64,000 bases of DNA, taken from assembly GCF_000219625.1 (NCBI RefSeq), contig NC_018214.1:2480001-2544000 (forward strand), in the 5' to 3' direction. The position numbers were made by a program, and so were the translations under genes. Position 1 is the stretch's first letter; each line of letters starts with the position of its first letter. The notes under the pieces were generated by a model that made no database searches, was not told the DNA's origin, and worked only from the letters and a program-made list of their open reading frames with translations. The stretch is from Zymoseptoria tritici IPO323 (Eukaryota > Ascomycota > Dothideomycetes > Mycosphaerellales > Mycosphaerellaceae). Shown here piece by piece: positions 54,059-64,000 of this stretch.

Positions 54059-56611
54059 CTACCGATCCACATCCAACCCCTCTGCTCGTGACTCTTTGTC
54101 CCTATACCTCTCCAACCTGCCTCCTCTCGCGCCCGTTGCATCATCGCCATCATCCTCACTCTCCCCATCACTCCCCAACTCAAACATTTCCGCCTCCTCA
54201 GGCTCACTCTCATCGCTACTTCCTTCCGCAAAAGCATCATACAGTTCACCCGCTCTCCTCTTGCCCTTCTTTCTCGCTCCACCACTCGCCAACGGCGCCT
54301 GCTCATCATCTTCATCCTCGCGATCCACCATCTCGAAGCCATAGTCGTCTCGACTGTTCATCCATCGTCGTTTGCGGCGCATGTAGTAGAACCATCCGCC
54401 GAGCGCGGCGAGGAATATGATGATCATCGTGACCGCACCGTACATCCAGATTTGCGTGCGTGGGCTTACGCCGAAGGTCGGGAAGATGTGAGGAAGGAAG
54501 AATGTAGATGAAGGTACCGCGGCTGGAGTCGTAGGTGATGGGCTTGCGGTCGGCTTGGGCTTCGTAGGGCGGTCGATGTGGTCGGTCGGGTTCCCTGGGG
54601 GTGCTCCAGTTTCCGTGGGTACGGCGACGCTGGTTGTGAGAGCAGGTGCCTGCTGTGGTGGCTGGAGATCGTGGTCATCGTCATCGTGCTCGGTCGGCAT
54701 CGGGAGGAGACCTTGCTTCTCGCCATCAATGGATTCGCCCCAGAGCCGGAGCTTCCAGTCAATGAAGCTGCCATTGTGCTCGTTGACATTCGTGTCTTTG
54801 ACGATGACGGTCCATTTGCCAATGCCTGACTCGCCCCAGTGAGCGACGCTCATGAAAGTCCAGTCGACGTATCCTGCTCTGGCGTTGTCGTTGCGACGGT
54901 GAGTGGCAATGTGGCTTACCATGCCGGTAGGGCTGCGAAGCTCCACGGAAAGATCTCCTCGACGAGTGTGCTCGACGTTCATCGTTACCGTGACGTGCTC
55001 GAGACGTTCCAGATTGGCCGTCTTCAGCATGTCAGGTGTGACCTCGAAGCTGGAGGCAAGGCCCTGGTTGCCTTGGGGAATGCCATGCTTGACGTGAAGC
55101 CAAGGGCTAAAGTACCACGCCTGAGGCTTGACACTTTTCCACGTCTTCGCAGCTTCGACCAGAGCCCAGGCGTCGGCTTTGCCGTAACCGAATGCGTGAC
55201 TGAATTCCTTCCCGAGTGCTTTGTTCATCTGATATTCGGCGTCCTGATCAATTTTCACCGCCGTCATGGCAGTGAGATATTGAAAGTCCCTCCAGTTCAG
55301 CTTGGGGTTGGCCTCCAACATGAGAGCGAATATTCCAGCCACGAGAGGTCCGGCAGCAGATGTACCACCGTGATTCACATAGCACGAGTTCTCGCCAACA
55401 TCCGTCGTATGAATGGCGTCCCCAGATCCAGAAGAGTACGTCACGACCAGCTGAGCAGAGCACTTCTCACTGTAGTAAGGGTGCTTGCCCTTCCGATCGA
55501 TCCCACCAACAGAAACCGAGTAAATGCTGTTCGTGTAGCCATCGAAATTGCAGTTATCGTCATTGGCCGCTCCATTTCCAAGAGCAAAGACGAACACACT
55601 CCCAAGTCCACCGCGACCTTGCTGGATGCCCTTGATCATGGCACGACGGATCAAGACACTCGGACCCTCCATGGCCATGCCATTGTCCGGTGGTCCCCAC
55701 GAGCAAGAGTAGATATGGTTTTCCTGATAGCCGTAGTTAAGCGCCTCGGCTTCATCCACGTCTGATATGGCTTTAGACAGAATTCGAACGCCGGACACTT
55801 TTGCATCGTACGCGACTCCCACACCACAGATATCGTTTCTTGCAGCGGCAATCTCGCCGGCGCAGCGTGTTCCGTGGTGGTCGTCCGACAAGCGAGGTTT
55901 GGGATCAGGGCCTGGATCGTTGTAGTCCCAGCTTCCCTTAGCAAAATAATTGTCCTTCAGATCCAAGCTGTCCATGTCCAGCCCATCATCCACAATGCAG
56001 ACCCTGCTTCCTTTCCCTGTAATCCCCGACTGCCATACACCAGTGACATTGATATCATGGCCGAGCTCTCGGTGATTGTGTAGATGCCATTGATCTTGGT
56101 AAATGGGATCCGCAATGCTCAAGTTCGCGGCGATTTCCATCCCAAGCCTTTCCGCCTCTTGAATTAAGTCCTCCACTTCGTCTTGTACTCCTTCTAGCGG
56201 ATCAACCGGGCCCAAGTTTTCCAATGGCTCCGCCGGACCTCGCTTAACCAACGGAAATCGCTTGTGCAATTCCTGCTTCTTCGCAAGCAGCACATCATCG
56301 AGCACATGTGGTTTTTCCGCGCCGGCCTCTCTTTTCCGCCGCCGGCGTTTCAGATCTTCAATGGCTGTGTGAATGTGATCGTATTCGTGTCGCTTTTCCG
56401 CTGCGCGCAAGACGTAGTGGTCGTCTAGGTATCCCAATGGTCCCTCGAGTTCCAATCCCAGCTCTCGCGACAAAAGTTCGGGATCGCCGTCAGATCGTAT
56501 ATGAACGGCATAGTAGTCGTAGGCATCATAGTCGCGGCCGAATCGCCTGGATGTCGCTGCGATGGTCTCCGACGACAGTAGGAAGAGCGGTGCGAAGGCC
56601 CAGAATTTCAT
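54059..56611 (-). CDS. KEX2: Kexin-type proprotein convertase (Kex2)
   Basis: Single exon, 850 residues from the ATG at 56611. It cleaves secretory proteins after dibasic sites in the late Golgi. A signal peptide (about 1-19) precedes a propeptide ending at Lys123-Arg124 (FPLVKR), itself a kexin site. The S8 catalytic domain has Asp208 (CIVDDGLD), His246 (DDHHGTRC), oxyanion Asn346 (ALGNGA) and Ser418 (HGGTSAAGP). A P domain follows with LEHVTVTMNVEHTRRGDL and GKWTVIVKD. A Thr/Pro/Ser-rich stalk leads to one membrane helix (MYGAVTMIIIFLAALGGWF) and an acidic cytosolic tail. The longer frame from 56728 is not used because it would bury the signal peptide. All catalytic residues are intact. Confidence 0.93.
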   Translation of the reverse strand: MKFWAFAPLFLLSSETIAATSRRFGRDYDAYDYYAVHIRSDGDPELLSRELGLELEGPLGYLDDHYVLRAAEKRHEYDHIHTAIEDLKRRRRKREAGAEKPHVLDDVLLAKKQELHKRFPLVKRGPAEPLENLGPVDPLEGVQDEVEDLIQEAERLGMEIAANLSIADPIYQDQWHLHNHRELGHDINVTGVWQSGITGKGSRVCIVDDGLDMDSLDLKDNYFAKGSWDYNDPGPDPKPRLSDDHHGTRCAGEIAAARNDICGVGVAYDAKVSGVRILSKAISDVDEAEALNYGYQENHIYSCSWGPPDNGMAMEGPSVLIRRAMIKGIQQGRGGLGSVFVFALGNGAANDDNCNFDGYTNSIYSVSVGGIDRKGKHPYYSEKCSAQLVVTYSSGSGDAIHTTDVGENSCYVNHGGTSAAGPLVAGIFALMLEANPKLNWRDFQYLTAMTAVKIDQDAEYQMNKALGKEFSHAFGYGKADAWALVEAAKTWKSVKPQAWYFSPWLHVKHGIPQGNQGLASSFEVTPDMLKTANLERLEHVTVTMNVEHTRRGDLSVELRSPTGMVSHIATHRRNDNARAGYVDWTFMSVAHWGESGIGKWTVIVKDTNVNEHNGSFIDWKLRLWGESIDGEKQGLLPMPTEHDDDDHDLQPPQQAPALTTSVAVPTETGAPPGNPTDHIDRPTKPKPTASPSPTTPAAVPSSTFFLPHIFPTFGVSPRTQIWMYGAVTMIIIFLAALGGWFYYMRRKRRWMNSRDDYGFEMVDREDEDDEQAPLASGGARKKGKRRAGELYDAFAEGSSDESEPEEAEMFELGSDGESEDDGDDATGARGGRLERYRDKESRAEGLDVDR

Positions 56612-57171
56612 GCTGGCGGGGTGCTTCTTCCGGTTGAGGGTATGTTCGCTCGCACACGGGACTCGGACGCCGTTTTTCAAGACAGTCGATGCATCAAGCT
56701 CGTCGCCGCCGGTGAAAGGAGTGTCCAAGGGGAAGTCGAGTAGTGGCTGTCTTGGTGCGAGGAAGCAACAATGAAAGATTGAGCATGGATCAGATGGATG
56801 TGGACGTGGCTTCAGGGTCCACTCGGCCAGAACATGCCCCCTTAAACTTCGGCTTCACTTACAAATGCCGGCCCGGGGAGGTGCCAAGACATTCACGATC
56901 ACTATCAGATAAAAGAACACCAGCCAGGTGGTTGTGCTCACGTGAATGACTCCATTTCTATGAGCTATAGTACATTGCATGCGCTTCTATGGCTTCTATG
57001 AGGACGTCCGCTGCGTCAGGAATACCATTTCTGTATGTCTGGTCTCTTGCCCCATCCTCTCGACACTCTCTTGGGCCTGTCATGCTCGTTGCGACCGGCT
57101 CCGTTGCATTGCGGCAATGCTCATTACTTCGTGATATCGTCATGCCCATTCGCGCTCATGATCACCTCCCA
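56612..57171. other. Intergenic spacer, no gene seen
   Basis: 560 bp between the kexin start and the Uba3 stop, two genes transcribed in the same direction. Only unsupported short ORFs occur. Confidence 0.4.
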
Positions 57172-58557
57172 TCATGAGAACCGCACCTTGTAGCGGAAGT
57201 TGATGTCGAACGCGGGATCGCTAACAGCCATCTCCTCGCCATCCTCCAACAGCTCACCCAACTTTCTCTTCAAGTTCGGCGCCGTCTGCTCACGAAGGCC
57301 ATCTGGGGTGGAGTAGAACAAACTCTTCTCTTCCGTCCGCAGATTCGGCTTCTTGAGCTGCGCCTCGGGACGCTCAGCGAAACTATCGACCAAGTCACCC
57401 AACGTAGCATCGGAACTAAGAGGCAGATCCTTTGGCAGATTGCCGCACACTGGACAATCCGGCTTCTGCTTGTGACCGAAGGTATAGGTGTAGACGCCAT
57501 TGTCGCCTGTGTAGAGCATGTAGTTGTTGGGTGCCGGTGTGAACTCATCGCTGGGGTCGTACTCCTCTGGATCGATACCCTCTGGAATCTTGGATGGGTC
57601 GGCCAGGAACGGTGATGATGAAGTTGCAATCTTGAAAGCCTCGTTACAGCAAGATGCTGCGACGATAGCGTTGGTAGAGGCAATGGCAGGGATGATATTC
57701 TTGACCACTCCCTGTGTCATACTGTAGGTGACGCCTTGGATGTTGTACTCTTGTGCACGCTTCAACGCCGTTTGGTAGAGCCATGTGATGTGTTCCGGGT
57801 CGTCGGTGTCGAGTGTGATCTCCTTTCTGTCTTCTTCCCACTTGATGATGTGAGCCCATTCGATGCAGTGCTGCGGTTGACGAGGGATCGTGGCGAGTGT
57901 GCAGAGTGGTACTGCCGCTCGGGGAGCGTGCATATCCAGCTGGCACTCAATGCAAGATGACATTGTCGGGAAAATGACACGAGACTGGCCTTTGAATCCT
58001 TCTGTTCCGCCGTCGATCAACGGCTTGAGAGAGTCTGGGTTTTCCATATCCACCAGTCCCACCAGCATAGCATTGATCCACCGCCGTGCTTCGATGGAGT
58101 CCAACCCGCAAACAACGAGATTGAACTGCATGTAGTACTCCTCATCTTTGTCCTGAATCTTCCCAACATATGCATTGATCTTGCAGCTCGGCACCCGCTT
58201 CATGACAAAGTCGGCGGCCACGCTCGCCTTGGGCTTTCCCACATCGCTCTGGCGGAACAGGAATTGTCGATTGAGGTTTGAGACGTCGATGGTGTCCATG
58301 TCGATGACATCGATGCTGCGGAAGCCGGATAGTGCGAGGTTCTTTAAGATCTCACATCCCAACCCGCCAGCTCCAATGACGAGAACTCGCACATTCTCCA
58401 GTGCTGAGATGGGCACATCTCCGGGGAGGAAAGCTTCCGGATCGGTAAAGGCGCCAGCACGAGTGAGGATGCGGTCCATGTACTTCCATCGAGCGCGAGG
58501 TGGGTTGTCGCCGTTTGTGTTCGGCATGACAGCCTCCGGAAGCATCGTCGCTGCCAT
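57172..58557 (-). CDS. UBA3: NEDD8-activating enzyme E1 catalytic subunit (Uba3)
   Basis: Single exon, 461 residues. With Ula1 it adenylates NEDD8/Rub1 and passes it as a thioester to Ubc12 for cullin neddylation, which activates SCF ligases. The adenylation domain has the ATP-binding loop VLVIGAGGLGCEI (about 58-70) and the following DMDTIDVSNLNRQFLF. Zinc-binding CxxC pairs are SCIECQ (202, 205) and CPVC in the C-terminal half. The catalytic cysteine is Cys219 in VPLCTLATIPRQPQHCIEW. The C-terminal region resembles the E2-binding ubiquitin-like domain but is short. The ATG at 58557 is chosen over an in-frame codon at 58647 because conserved sequence starts soon after. Its 5' side abuts a mariner relic. 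Confidence 0.92.
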   Translation of the reverse strand: MAATMLPEAVMPNTNGDNPPRARWKYMDRILTRAGAFTDPEAFLPGDVPISALENVRVLVIGAGGLGCEILKNLALSGFRSIDVIDMDTIDVSNLNRQFLFRQSDVGKPKASVAADFVMKRVPSCKINAYVGKIQDKDEEYYMQFNLVVCGLDSIEARRWINAMLVGLVDMENPDSLKPLIDGGTEGFKGQSRVIFPTMSSCIECQLDMHAPRAAVPLCTLATIPRQPQHCIEWAHIIKWEEDRKEITLDTDDPEHITWLYQTALKRAQEYNIQGVTYSMTQGVVKNIIPAIASTNAIVAASCCNEAFKIATSSSPFLADPSKIPEGIDPEEYDPSDEFTPAPNNYMLYTGDNGVYTYTFGHKQKPDCPVCGNLPKDLPLSSDATLGDLVDSFAERPEAQLKKPNLRTEEKSLFYSTPDGLREQTAPNLKRKLGELLEDGEEMAVSDPAFDINFRYKVRFS

Positions 58558-58689
58558 GATTGATCGATGTAAGAAGGAAGAGCGATGGAGTGTTTGTCTT
58601 GATAGTGAAAGAGCTCCCGAGGGCTGGTGCGTTTGAACATTGCGCACCCCCGGCTTGGCACTTTTGGCATTGCATCCCTTACTAAGTTT

Positions 58690-60235
58690 TTGCGGTAAAT
58701 CGCAATTATCTCTACTACCAGCTGGGCAATAGCTATGAAATTAAATAAGGCTTTAGTTTATGTGTTTATCTAGCTGTATGCACAATCCTAGGTGTTTGTA
58801 GCACTTAGAAGCTAGTGTGCAAGCCGTTATTAAAGAAACAGTCATAAATCCTTTAAGGCATCGTTAACACTAGTTTATTAATCTTATCTTAACTAATGTA
58901 ATGCTATTTATATAGTATAGCCTTCTTTAGGTTATCCTTAGTCTGTAGTTCGTGTGTTTTAACTCGTTGTTTAAGTATCCTCCACACGTTCTTAATAATC
59001 GAGAGGTCTAGTAACTGCGGTAAATTGGCATACTACTTAAAGTTATTAAGAGCTATCTTGTATCGGTGCACTACGTTGTCTGTTAACCTCGTGCTATATA
59101 AGCCGTTATTGTCTTCCTCGAGGATTATGTTAATGCCGGCTAAGCGTTATTGCCGCTATGCTAGCTTAATATGCTCGATAAAGATGTCTTAGAGGTATTA
59201 ATTCATCGTTAGATTGCCGCCCTTCTTTATGCGTTTACCCTTTAGCAACCGGCCCTTATAACACTCGTGTTTACAGCCCTTCTTGTCCTTGCATTAGTGC
59301 TTATATGTAGCCGGTGCATCGTCGTTTAACAGGTGCTGCTCTTTAGCCTTAGTCTCAAGCACTAGAGCCGGCTCTAGCTCTTCGTTCGTCTAATCTATAG
59401 CTTCTTTATCCTATGCTAGATCGTTTGGTAGCTTGTTTACGTTATAAAAGATAATGTTGCTCTTGTAATTCTAGCCGACTATAGCCTAGCAGTAGAAGAC
59501 TAAGGCCGTGTTACGCTTGTTAAATTAAATGTAGGTCTTACACTCGCGTTCCTTGTCGTTGCGAATAACTATTGCCGTGCGTCTTGCATCTACGCAGAAG
59601 TGCACCTCGTCTGTAAAACGCACACGCTTCTAGTATTCGATATCTAGGTATAGCCGTAAGGCTGCGAACGCTAATCTCTTGTCGACATTCGTAGCGCGAA
59701 GGTAGCTCTTTTAACAGGCCTTGCACTTGTAGTATCCAGCCTTATTTAGCGTGTTTTTAACGGTGCGAGCGGTACACTAAAGGTCGAAGTAAGCCTTTAA
59801 GTCCTTCTACTTAAACGTGCGATTCTCGTAGGACTATAAGATAAAGGCTATAATCTTGCGAAGAGTCTTTGTGTTAATCGCAGGCTAAGCACCTCGTTGT
59901 AAAGGCTGTCGACGCTTAAAGGCTCCCTTCTTTTGCTAATCTTGTTGCGTGCGCTCTAGAATGCTAGTAAGGTCTCGTATCTGTGTCTTCGTATAGCCGG
60001 CGAGGTGCAAAACGATTGCTCCTACTCGCTTAGGAGTAGGGTGTTCCTTGCGAATACCTCTATCGCGTTTACGCGGCGTAGAGGGCACCTTTCCAGACGA
60101 ACGAAGGCGCATTTGAAAGAGCAAGATCAGGGCTTTAATTTAAGATATAATGCATGTGTTTAGGTGCAGTAGTTGTTAAGATATTACGTTGTGAAGTTTT
60201 GGTGTTTTAAACGCGTCCTAATCCGAAAGCGCGCA
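58690..60235 (-). mobile_element. Tc1/mariner-type DNA transposon relic, RIP-degraded
   Basis: TA-rich tract between two normal genes, with a minus-strand transposase relic. Boundaries are approximate: I could not find a convincing pair of terminal inverted repeats or a TA duplication, so the ends may be deleted or too mutated. Confidence 0.65.
58940..60124 (-). pseudogene. Tc1/mariner transposase relic
   Basis: The minus strand opens with a helix-turn-helix region (GAIVLHLAGYTKTQIRDLTSI), then KTLRKIIAFI and FTDEVHFCVDARRTA, which carries the first catalytic Asp. NDDAPATYK lies in the position of the second Asp. SIIKNVWRILKQRVK is the diagnostic C-terminal motif; the usual Glu of IENVW is now Lys, a G-to-A change. 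Many TAG stops interrupt the frame. Confidence 0.75.
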
Positions 60236-60360
60236 ACGTTCAATTTCCCCAGCCCTCGTCCATCTCCACATTAGACTCTCATTAGTGCGAAGCTTAAAGC
60301 TTGCCCTGGCGCCAGCACCGGACCCGTCTCCGCTTCTTGTCCCGAGTTCTCACTTCTCGA

Positions 60361-63300
60361 ATGGACTGGTTCCCGTCTATCACTTCCATCAACAACTCGT
60401 TCCGAAAAGAATGTGCCCTAGCAGAGGATATGGCAGACTTCCTGACAGCTGTCAAGACTGTCGGCAAGAAGTCCAACGACGAAGTAGAGCCTTCGCTCAC
60501 GGCAGTCTCGACTCGACAGGTTCAAGACAAGGTCCGCAAAGTCGAGCCACATGATCTCCGAACTTCACGGGCGGATGAACCAACTGGGAACCACGGAGAG
60601 AACGGCCACTCTCGGAAGGAGGCTTTTACTTCAACAGCGACGACACCAGAGGAGGCGCTGCAAGTCCTGCGATCACAGCCAGATACAGACAGCTTGATTC
60701 GGATCCTAAAACAGCTCCAATCTGAGGACGCTTTCAAACCTGCTTTCTCGCTCCATCCGCCTGGCCCGTTGCAAGCACAGATCATCAATGCTATCGTCAG
60801 CCAGATCATTCCCGCTTTCTGGCCAAGCCTCGAGAGGAACGATCGAGATCCGATCATAACATGTCTGACCAACGTTGCTGGCATTAGTGCCGTGGCAGCC
60901 AAGGTGAGGCTGCTCTCCGATTCGAAACAGAAGTCTCCGGGACAAGCGCAAGAGCTGGCCGATCTTGTGTCTGCCCTTCATGATGTCTTATCAAGCGATG
61001 ACTTGGTTCTGCGCATCTTGAGCGGGCTGGCGATGTCTGTAATCGAGAAAGTCAAATTTCAGATGGCAAAGAAAGAGCTTGTCAGTCTCATCAGCTCTGG
61101 CAAGATCATTGCAGCAACGGCACAAGCTGAAGACTTGTTGAAGTCTACCGACATCAAACTCGACGCAACGTGGATGTCGAGAGGCACTGACCATGCAGCA
61201 TGGATCGGTCGAAATGTGGCGAATCTGTCAATGAGCCTCCCTTCAGATTCAGAGATCGCTGCCCAGATCCTCGCTCGTGGTCTTGGTCTCGGCTACTCGA
61301 TTTGCGTTGTCAAAGGCTTCATTGGCGCACTTCTTGAGAATCAAGAATCGTACAGCGCAGAGATCGACTCGGTACTAAAAGCGACCATTGGAAGCCTTCC
61401 AGCTTTTGCGAGAAACCAACTCATTGAGAGCACGCTTCTTTGGCTTTCAAGCCTGACCGAGAGTGATGTCGGGACGAACCAGATCTCCCAAGCGCGAGAC
61501 CATGTGGCACCCATTGCCGCGCTTATCGACCTGTTGTGCAAGTCGAATGAAAGTGTGCGCAAGCAGGTGGTGGAAATACTGGCGACTCCTTCACGAACGA
61601 GTATTTTGTCATTTGTGGTCCGACGAGCTTGTATAGCCGTTGTTGCAGACGATGACCTCCAGCCTCTGCTCGAACGCCTCATGGCCACTTTTGGTGATCA
61701 CCTCTTCGTTGCGCACTCACCCAGCGTCCAACAAGAGAGCATTGCTCAGACGCTTCTGCTGGTTGCAGGGTCCCTCCACCACAGTACCCCGACGGCCGTG
61801 AAGATGACTGCGAGATCTTCTAGCCACATGCAAGGCATCAGCAATCGACTCGACAGCACCAACGCCAAAGCAAGATGGCTTGGCATGGTCGTCGGCACAG
61901 CCATGTCGTCGCTTGTCGACAAGGAAGGCTCACGAATGAATTTTGGTACGGACGAGCTGAAGACCAACGAAGGGAGGTGGTATCTTGAGCTTGTGAAGAT
62001 TAATGATTCCGTCGGACAAATACCTGATTTCGTCAAGTTCTTACAGTCCTCCGTTGGAGCAGTGCGACGGCAGAAGAGAACCGCTCGCAAGACTGAACAA
62101 ATGCCAATATTGAACGGCAAGCCGGTCTTTGGACCTGTCAAACCTCCGGCGCCTGTGCAAAAAGAGGTCATTGGCGACAAAGTCACAGAAATATTCGACG
62201 ATGGTAGCGATGAGGAAGACGCAGATCTCAAGCCATACGCGAAGCCGGACAGCGATCCAGAAGACAGTGAAGAAGACGCAACTCTGGTTACTCGGAACAA
62301 ACCCAGGGCGCCTGTGTACGTCCGAGACCTGATGCGTATGCTTCAAGATGACAAGAGCCCCGAGCGCTTCCAGATGGGTGTCATTCATGCTCCACTTCTT
62401 ATCAGAAGGAAAACGAGCTTCGGGCGTGAGGTGACAGACCATGCCGAAGAGATTGCCACCATTCTGTGCAATTTACAGGATCCCTTTGAAACGGAGAATT
62501 TTGACGAGCTGAAGTTGCAGGCGCTCATCGCTACCATCCTCAGTGACGTTCACATCACGGCTCCGTGGATGAGTAGACAAGCCTTTGCAGGCGACTACTC
62601 GCTCTCGCAACGCTGCATGATACTGAGTGCGCTAGGACTTGCAGGACGAGAACTGGCGGGTTGCAAGAACGAAGACTCACTCAACCCAGATCCATCATCC
62701 GGAAAACCTACATTCCCAACCAAGCGGCTATCATCACATCTCCATGCGATCTACAACCCGTCGGACAAGTCCATCAAACATCTCCACGACATCAGCCAAA
62801 AGGTCGAGCACAGACTCATTCAGCCACTCGCACTCTCGGCCGCCGATAAATCGACCTCCCATCTGGACGCTGTCAAAGTTCGGACCTTTTCTTCTCGTAT
62901 GGCCGTCGAACAGCAGCGCACGAAACGCAAGCTGCCCCCCAATGAGCTGGCCAAAATCTTTGGATCGCATTTCTTCAATCCTCTGGTGTCCCGGTACCAC
63001 CAAGAGATTGCTGCTTATGGTTCCGCCAGCGTCTTCAGCTCCGCTCCGTTTGTGGTTGTGACGTTGCTCAAGACCCTGGCGCTGCTCTTCCATGCTTCGG
63101 GCCCGGCGATGGCTGAGTTGGCCGAAGTCACAACTGTGTTTTGGGAATTGCTGTTGAGTCTCAGGGCGAAGGCGAGCGGAGATATCAGTATACTACAAGC
63201 TGTGCTGTTCTCGTTTCTCACGGTGCTGGAGATCGCTGGTGAGGGTCTTGGTCGGGAGACGCTGGCGAGAGACTATACTAAGTTGGTCGTCGAGACTCAG

Positions 63301-63465
63301 AATTGGGTTGAAATTGTCTTCGAGAAGACGGGTGGTGGGCAACTAGTCAGCGAGGGCAGTGGTGATGAGGTCAGGGTGCGGACACTGGCCGCGGGTATCC
63401 TCGTGAGGTTGAAAGAGGTTGGCGATGCATGGAACAAGGTTCTCACTGGTGGTATGATGGTTTGA
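60361..63465 (+). CDS. TEL2: Telomere length regulation protein Tel2 (TELO2)
   Basis: Single exon, 1034 residues. Tel2 works with Tti1 and Tti2 as the TTT cochaperone that lets Hsp90 stabilise PIK-related kinases (TOR, ATM/Tel1, ATR/Mec1). Helical-repeat sequence runs through most of the protein. The conserved Telomere_reg-2 domain lies at about 670-790, with APVYVRDLMRML, APLLIRRKTSFG, FDELKLQALIATILSD and YSLSQRCMILSALGLAGREL. An acidic linker (DDGSDEEDADL and DPEDSEED, about 625-655) precedes it, matching the CK2-phosphorylated segment known in the human protein. The ATG at 60361 starts the model; the next in-frame ATG (60430, MADFLTAV) is equally possible. The first in-frame codon upstream (60301) is TTG and is not used. 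The promoter is only about 125 bp from the mariner relic. Confidence 0.88.
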   Translation: MDWFPSITSINNSFRKECALAEDMADFLTAVKTVGKKSNDEVEPSLTAVSTRQVQDKVRKVEPHDLRTSRADEPTGNHGENGHSRKEAFTSTATTPEEALQVLRSQPDTDSLIRILKQLQSEDAFKPAFSLHPPGPLQAQIINAIVSQIIPAFWPSLERNDRDPIITCLTNVAGISAVAAKVRLLSDSKQKSPGQAQELADLVSALHDVLSSDDLVLRILSGLAMSVIEKVKFQMAKKELVSLISSGKIIAATAQAEDLLKSTDIKLDATWMSRGTDHAAWIGRNVANLSMSLPSDSEIAAQILARGLGLGYSICVVKGFIGALLENQESYSAEIDSVLKATIGSLPAFARNQLIESTLLWLSSLTESDVGTNQISQARDHVAPIAALIDLLCKSNESVRKQVVEILATPSRTSILSFVVRRACIAVVADDDLQPLLERLMATFGDHLFVAHSPSVQQESIAQTLLLVAGSLHHSTPTAVKMTARSSSHMQGISNRLDSTNAKARWLGMVVGTAMSSLVDKEGSRMNFGTDELKTNEGRWYLELVKINDSVGQIPDFVKFLQSSVGAVRRQKRTARKTEQMPILNGKPVFGPVKPPAPVQKEVIGDKVTEIFDDGSDEEDADLKPYAKPDSDPEDSEEDATLVTRNKPRAPVYVRDLMRMLQDDKSPERFQMGVIHAPLLIRRKTSFGREVTDHAEEIATILCNLQDPFETENFDELKLQALIATILSDVHITAPWMSRQAFAGDYSLSQRCMILSALGLAGRELAGCKNEDSLNPDPSSGKPTFPTKRLSSHLHAIYNPSDKSIKHLHDISQKVEHRLIQPLALSAADKSTSHLDAVKVRTFSSRMAVEQQRTKRKLPPNELAKIFGSHFFNPLVSRYHQEIAAYGSASVFSSAPFVVVTLLKTLALLFHASGPAMAELAEVTTVFWELLLSLRAKASGDISILQAVLFSFLTVLEIAGEGLGRETLARDYTKLVVETQNWVEIVFEKTGGGQLVSEGSGDEVRVRTLAAGILVRLKEVGDAWNKVLTGGMMV

Positions 63466-63652
63466 ATGGACGAGGCAATCGACCATCACGAGAAGCGCCA
63501 CGCCAAATCTTGGACTACATGCTTCTTGGCCGACATGGGGTCTGGCCGGCCGATCTCGGGCAAGCCCAACGAATCTTGATAGGATGCAATGGCGTGTTCG
63601 GGTTCACAATTTAGGACCTCGCACCGTTCACGCAGCATACTCTTCTGCGAAA

Positions 63653-64000
63653 ATGTCGTTGGCGTCAAGCATGGCGTTGCCGGCCACAGGCCCGGAGACC
63701 CGCCTGCTATGTCGAGCCAACAAGCTCAACATTCCGACTTGCGGTATTGCACCAGGTTACCTTCAAGTCAACCTCATCGTGCTGCCCTCTCGCTTCGCTG
63801 AAGACTTCGCCATATTCTGCGCAAGAAATCCAGTCCCTTGCCCACTACTAGCACGCTCTGCCAAACCAGGCGACTTCTCAAACTTTGTGTCCCACATTCC
63901 CGGAGTCTCGAACGATCAGATCGCATATGGTGTCGACATCCGCACCGACGCCGCCAGATACAACGTCTACGTGGACGGCAAGCTGAAGGAGACTTCTATC
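63653..64000 (+). CDS. D-glutamate cyclase-like / DUF1445 hydro-lyase (3' end beyond window)
   Basis: The first 116 residues are present and the frame is open to the window edge. The phrase CGIAPGYLQVNLIVLPSRFA followed by DFAIFCARNPVPCPLL is the characteristic start of the DUF1445 (UPF0317) family, whose mammalian member is the mitochondrial D-glutamate cyclase; bacterial members are called putative hydro-lyases. The ATG at 63653 is the first in frame and lies shortly before the conserved core. It is downstream of TEL2 in the same direction, with 187 bp between stop and start. No introns are seen in the visible part. Confidence 0.85.
   Translation, partial: MSLASSMALPATGPETRLLCRANKLNIPTCGIAPGYLQVNLIVLPSRFAEDFAIFCARNPVPCPLLARSAKPGDFSNFVSHIPGVSNDQIAYGVDIRTDAARYNVYVDGKLKETSI

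Noticed and set aside
54059..56728. Longer kexin model starting at 56728
   Set aside because: It would put 39 residues ahead of a clear signal peptide.

Overview
The window is nuclear DNA of a filamentous ascomycete (Pezizomycotina). Dothideomycetes is my best guess, as an inference. Genes have short GT-AG introns (49-88 nt) with CTRAY-type branch points. Two genes encode Zn2Cys6 regulators. Transposons carry heavy CpA-to-TpA mutation typical of repeat-induced point mutation (RIP). Host genes are GC-balanced, intact and closely packed; three transposon islands stand out because they lack ORFs and their stops are almost all TAG/TAA replacing CAG/CAA.

Layout. 1-5.7 kb: a partial Zn2Cys6 regulator divergent from a GH2 beta-galactosidase. 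6-7.1 kb: a decayed secreted GH5-like glycosidase and a tRNA-Thr gene interrupted by an intron-like insertion. 8-11 kb: a P-loop kinase/HAD/UPRTase fusion and a Cdc25/Acr2-type rhodanese. 12.9-16.5 kb: a secreted laccase with an N-terminal starch-binding CBM20 domain, convergent with a di-iron fatty acid/sterol hydroxylase. 18.7-23.2 kb: a small secreted cysteine-rich protein gene split by a RIPed 4.2-kb hAT transposon, which itself holds a young SINE-like insertion. 23.9-29 kb: a 1700-residue PhoD-like phosphatase. 29.5-36 kb: a permease remnant, the Prp16 splicing helicase, a DUF1295 membrane protein and a lysine-rich protein of unknown function. 36.9-42.6 kb: an S10 carboxypeptidase, a second Zn2Cys6 regulator and a DUF2237 protein. 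42.6-52.3 kb: two tandem F-box paralogs separated by a complete 6.4-kb Copia element that landed 83 bp upstream of one of them. 52.8-58.6 kb: an enoyl-CoA hydratase-like protein, a kexin protease and the NEDD8 E1 subunit Uba3. 58.7-60.2 kb: a RIPed Tc1/mariner relic. 60.4-64 kb: the PIKK cochaperone Tel2 and a partial D-glutamate cyclase-like protein.

Most host genes are independent housekeeping or secretory functions rather than a pathway cluster. Carbohydrate and secretion themes recur: beta-galactosidase beside a regulator, the broken GH5-like enzyme, the CBM20-laccase, the S10 peptidase and kexin. I see no polyketide synthase or other backbone enzyme, so no secondary-metabolite cluster is called.

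The strongest leads are the CBM20-laccase architecture, the spliceosomal-type intron inside a tRNA anticodon stem, the hAT disruption of a secreted cysteine-rich gene with a RIP-type stop in the target duplication, the un-RIPed SINE nested in RIPed DNA, and the Copia element carrying an antisense coding relic plus a tRNA-like sequence, with RIP damage ending inside its LTRs. All exon coordinates were read by eye from splice signals and frame continuity.
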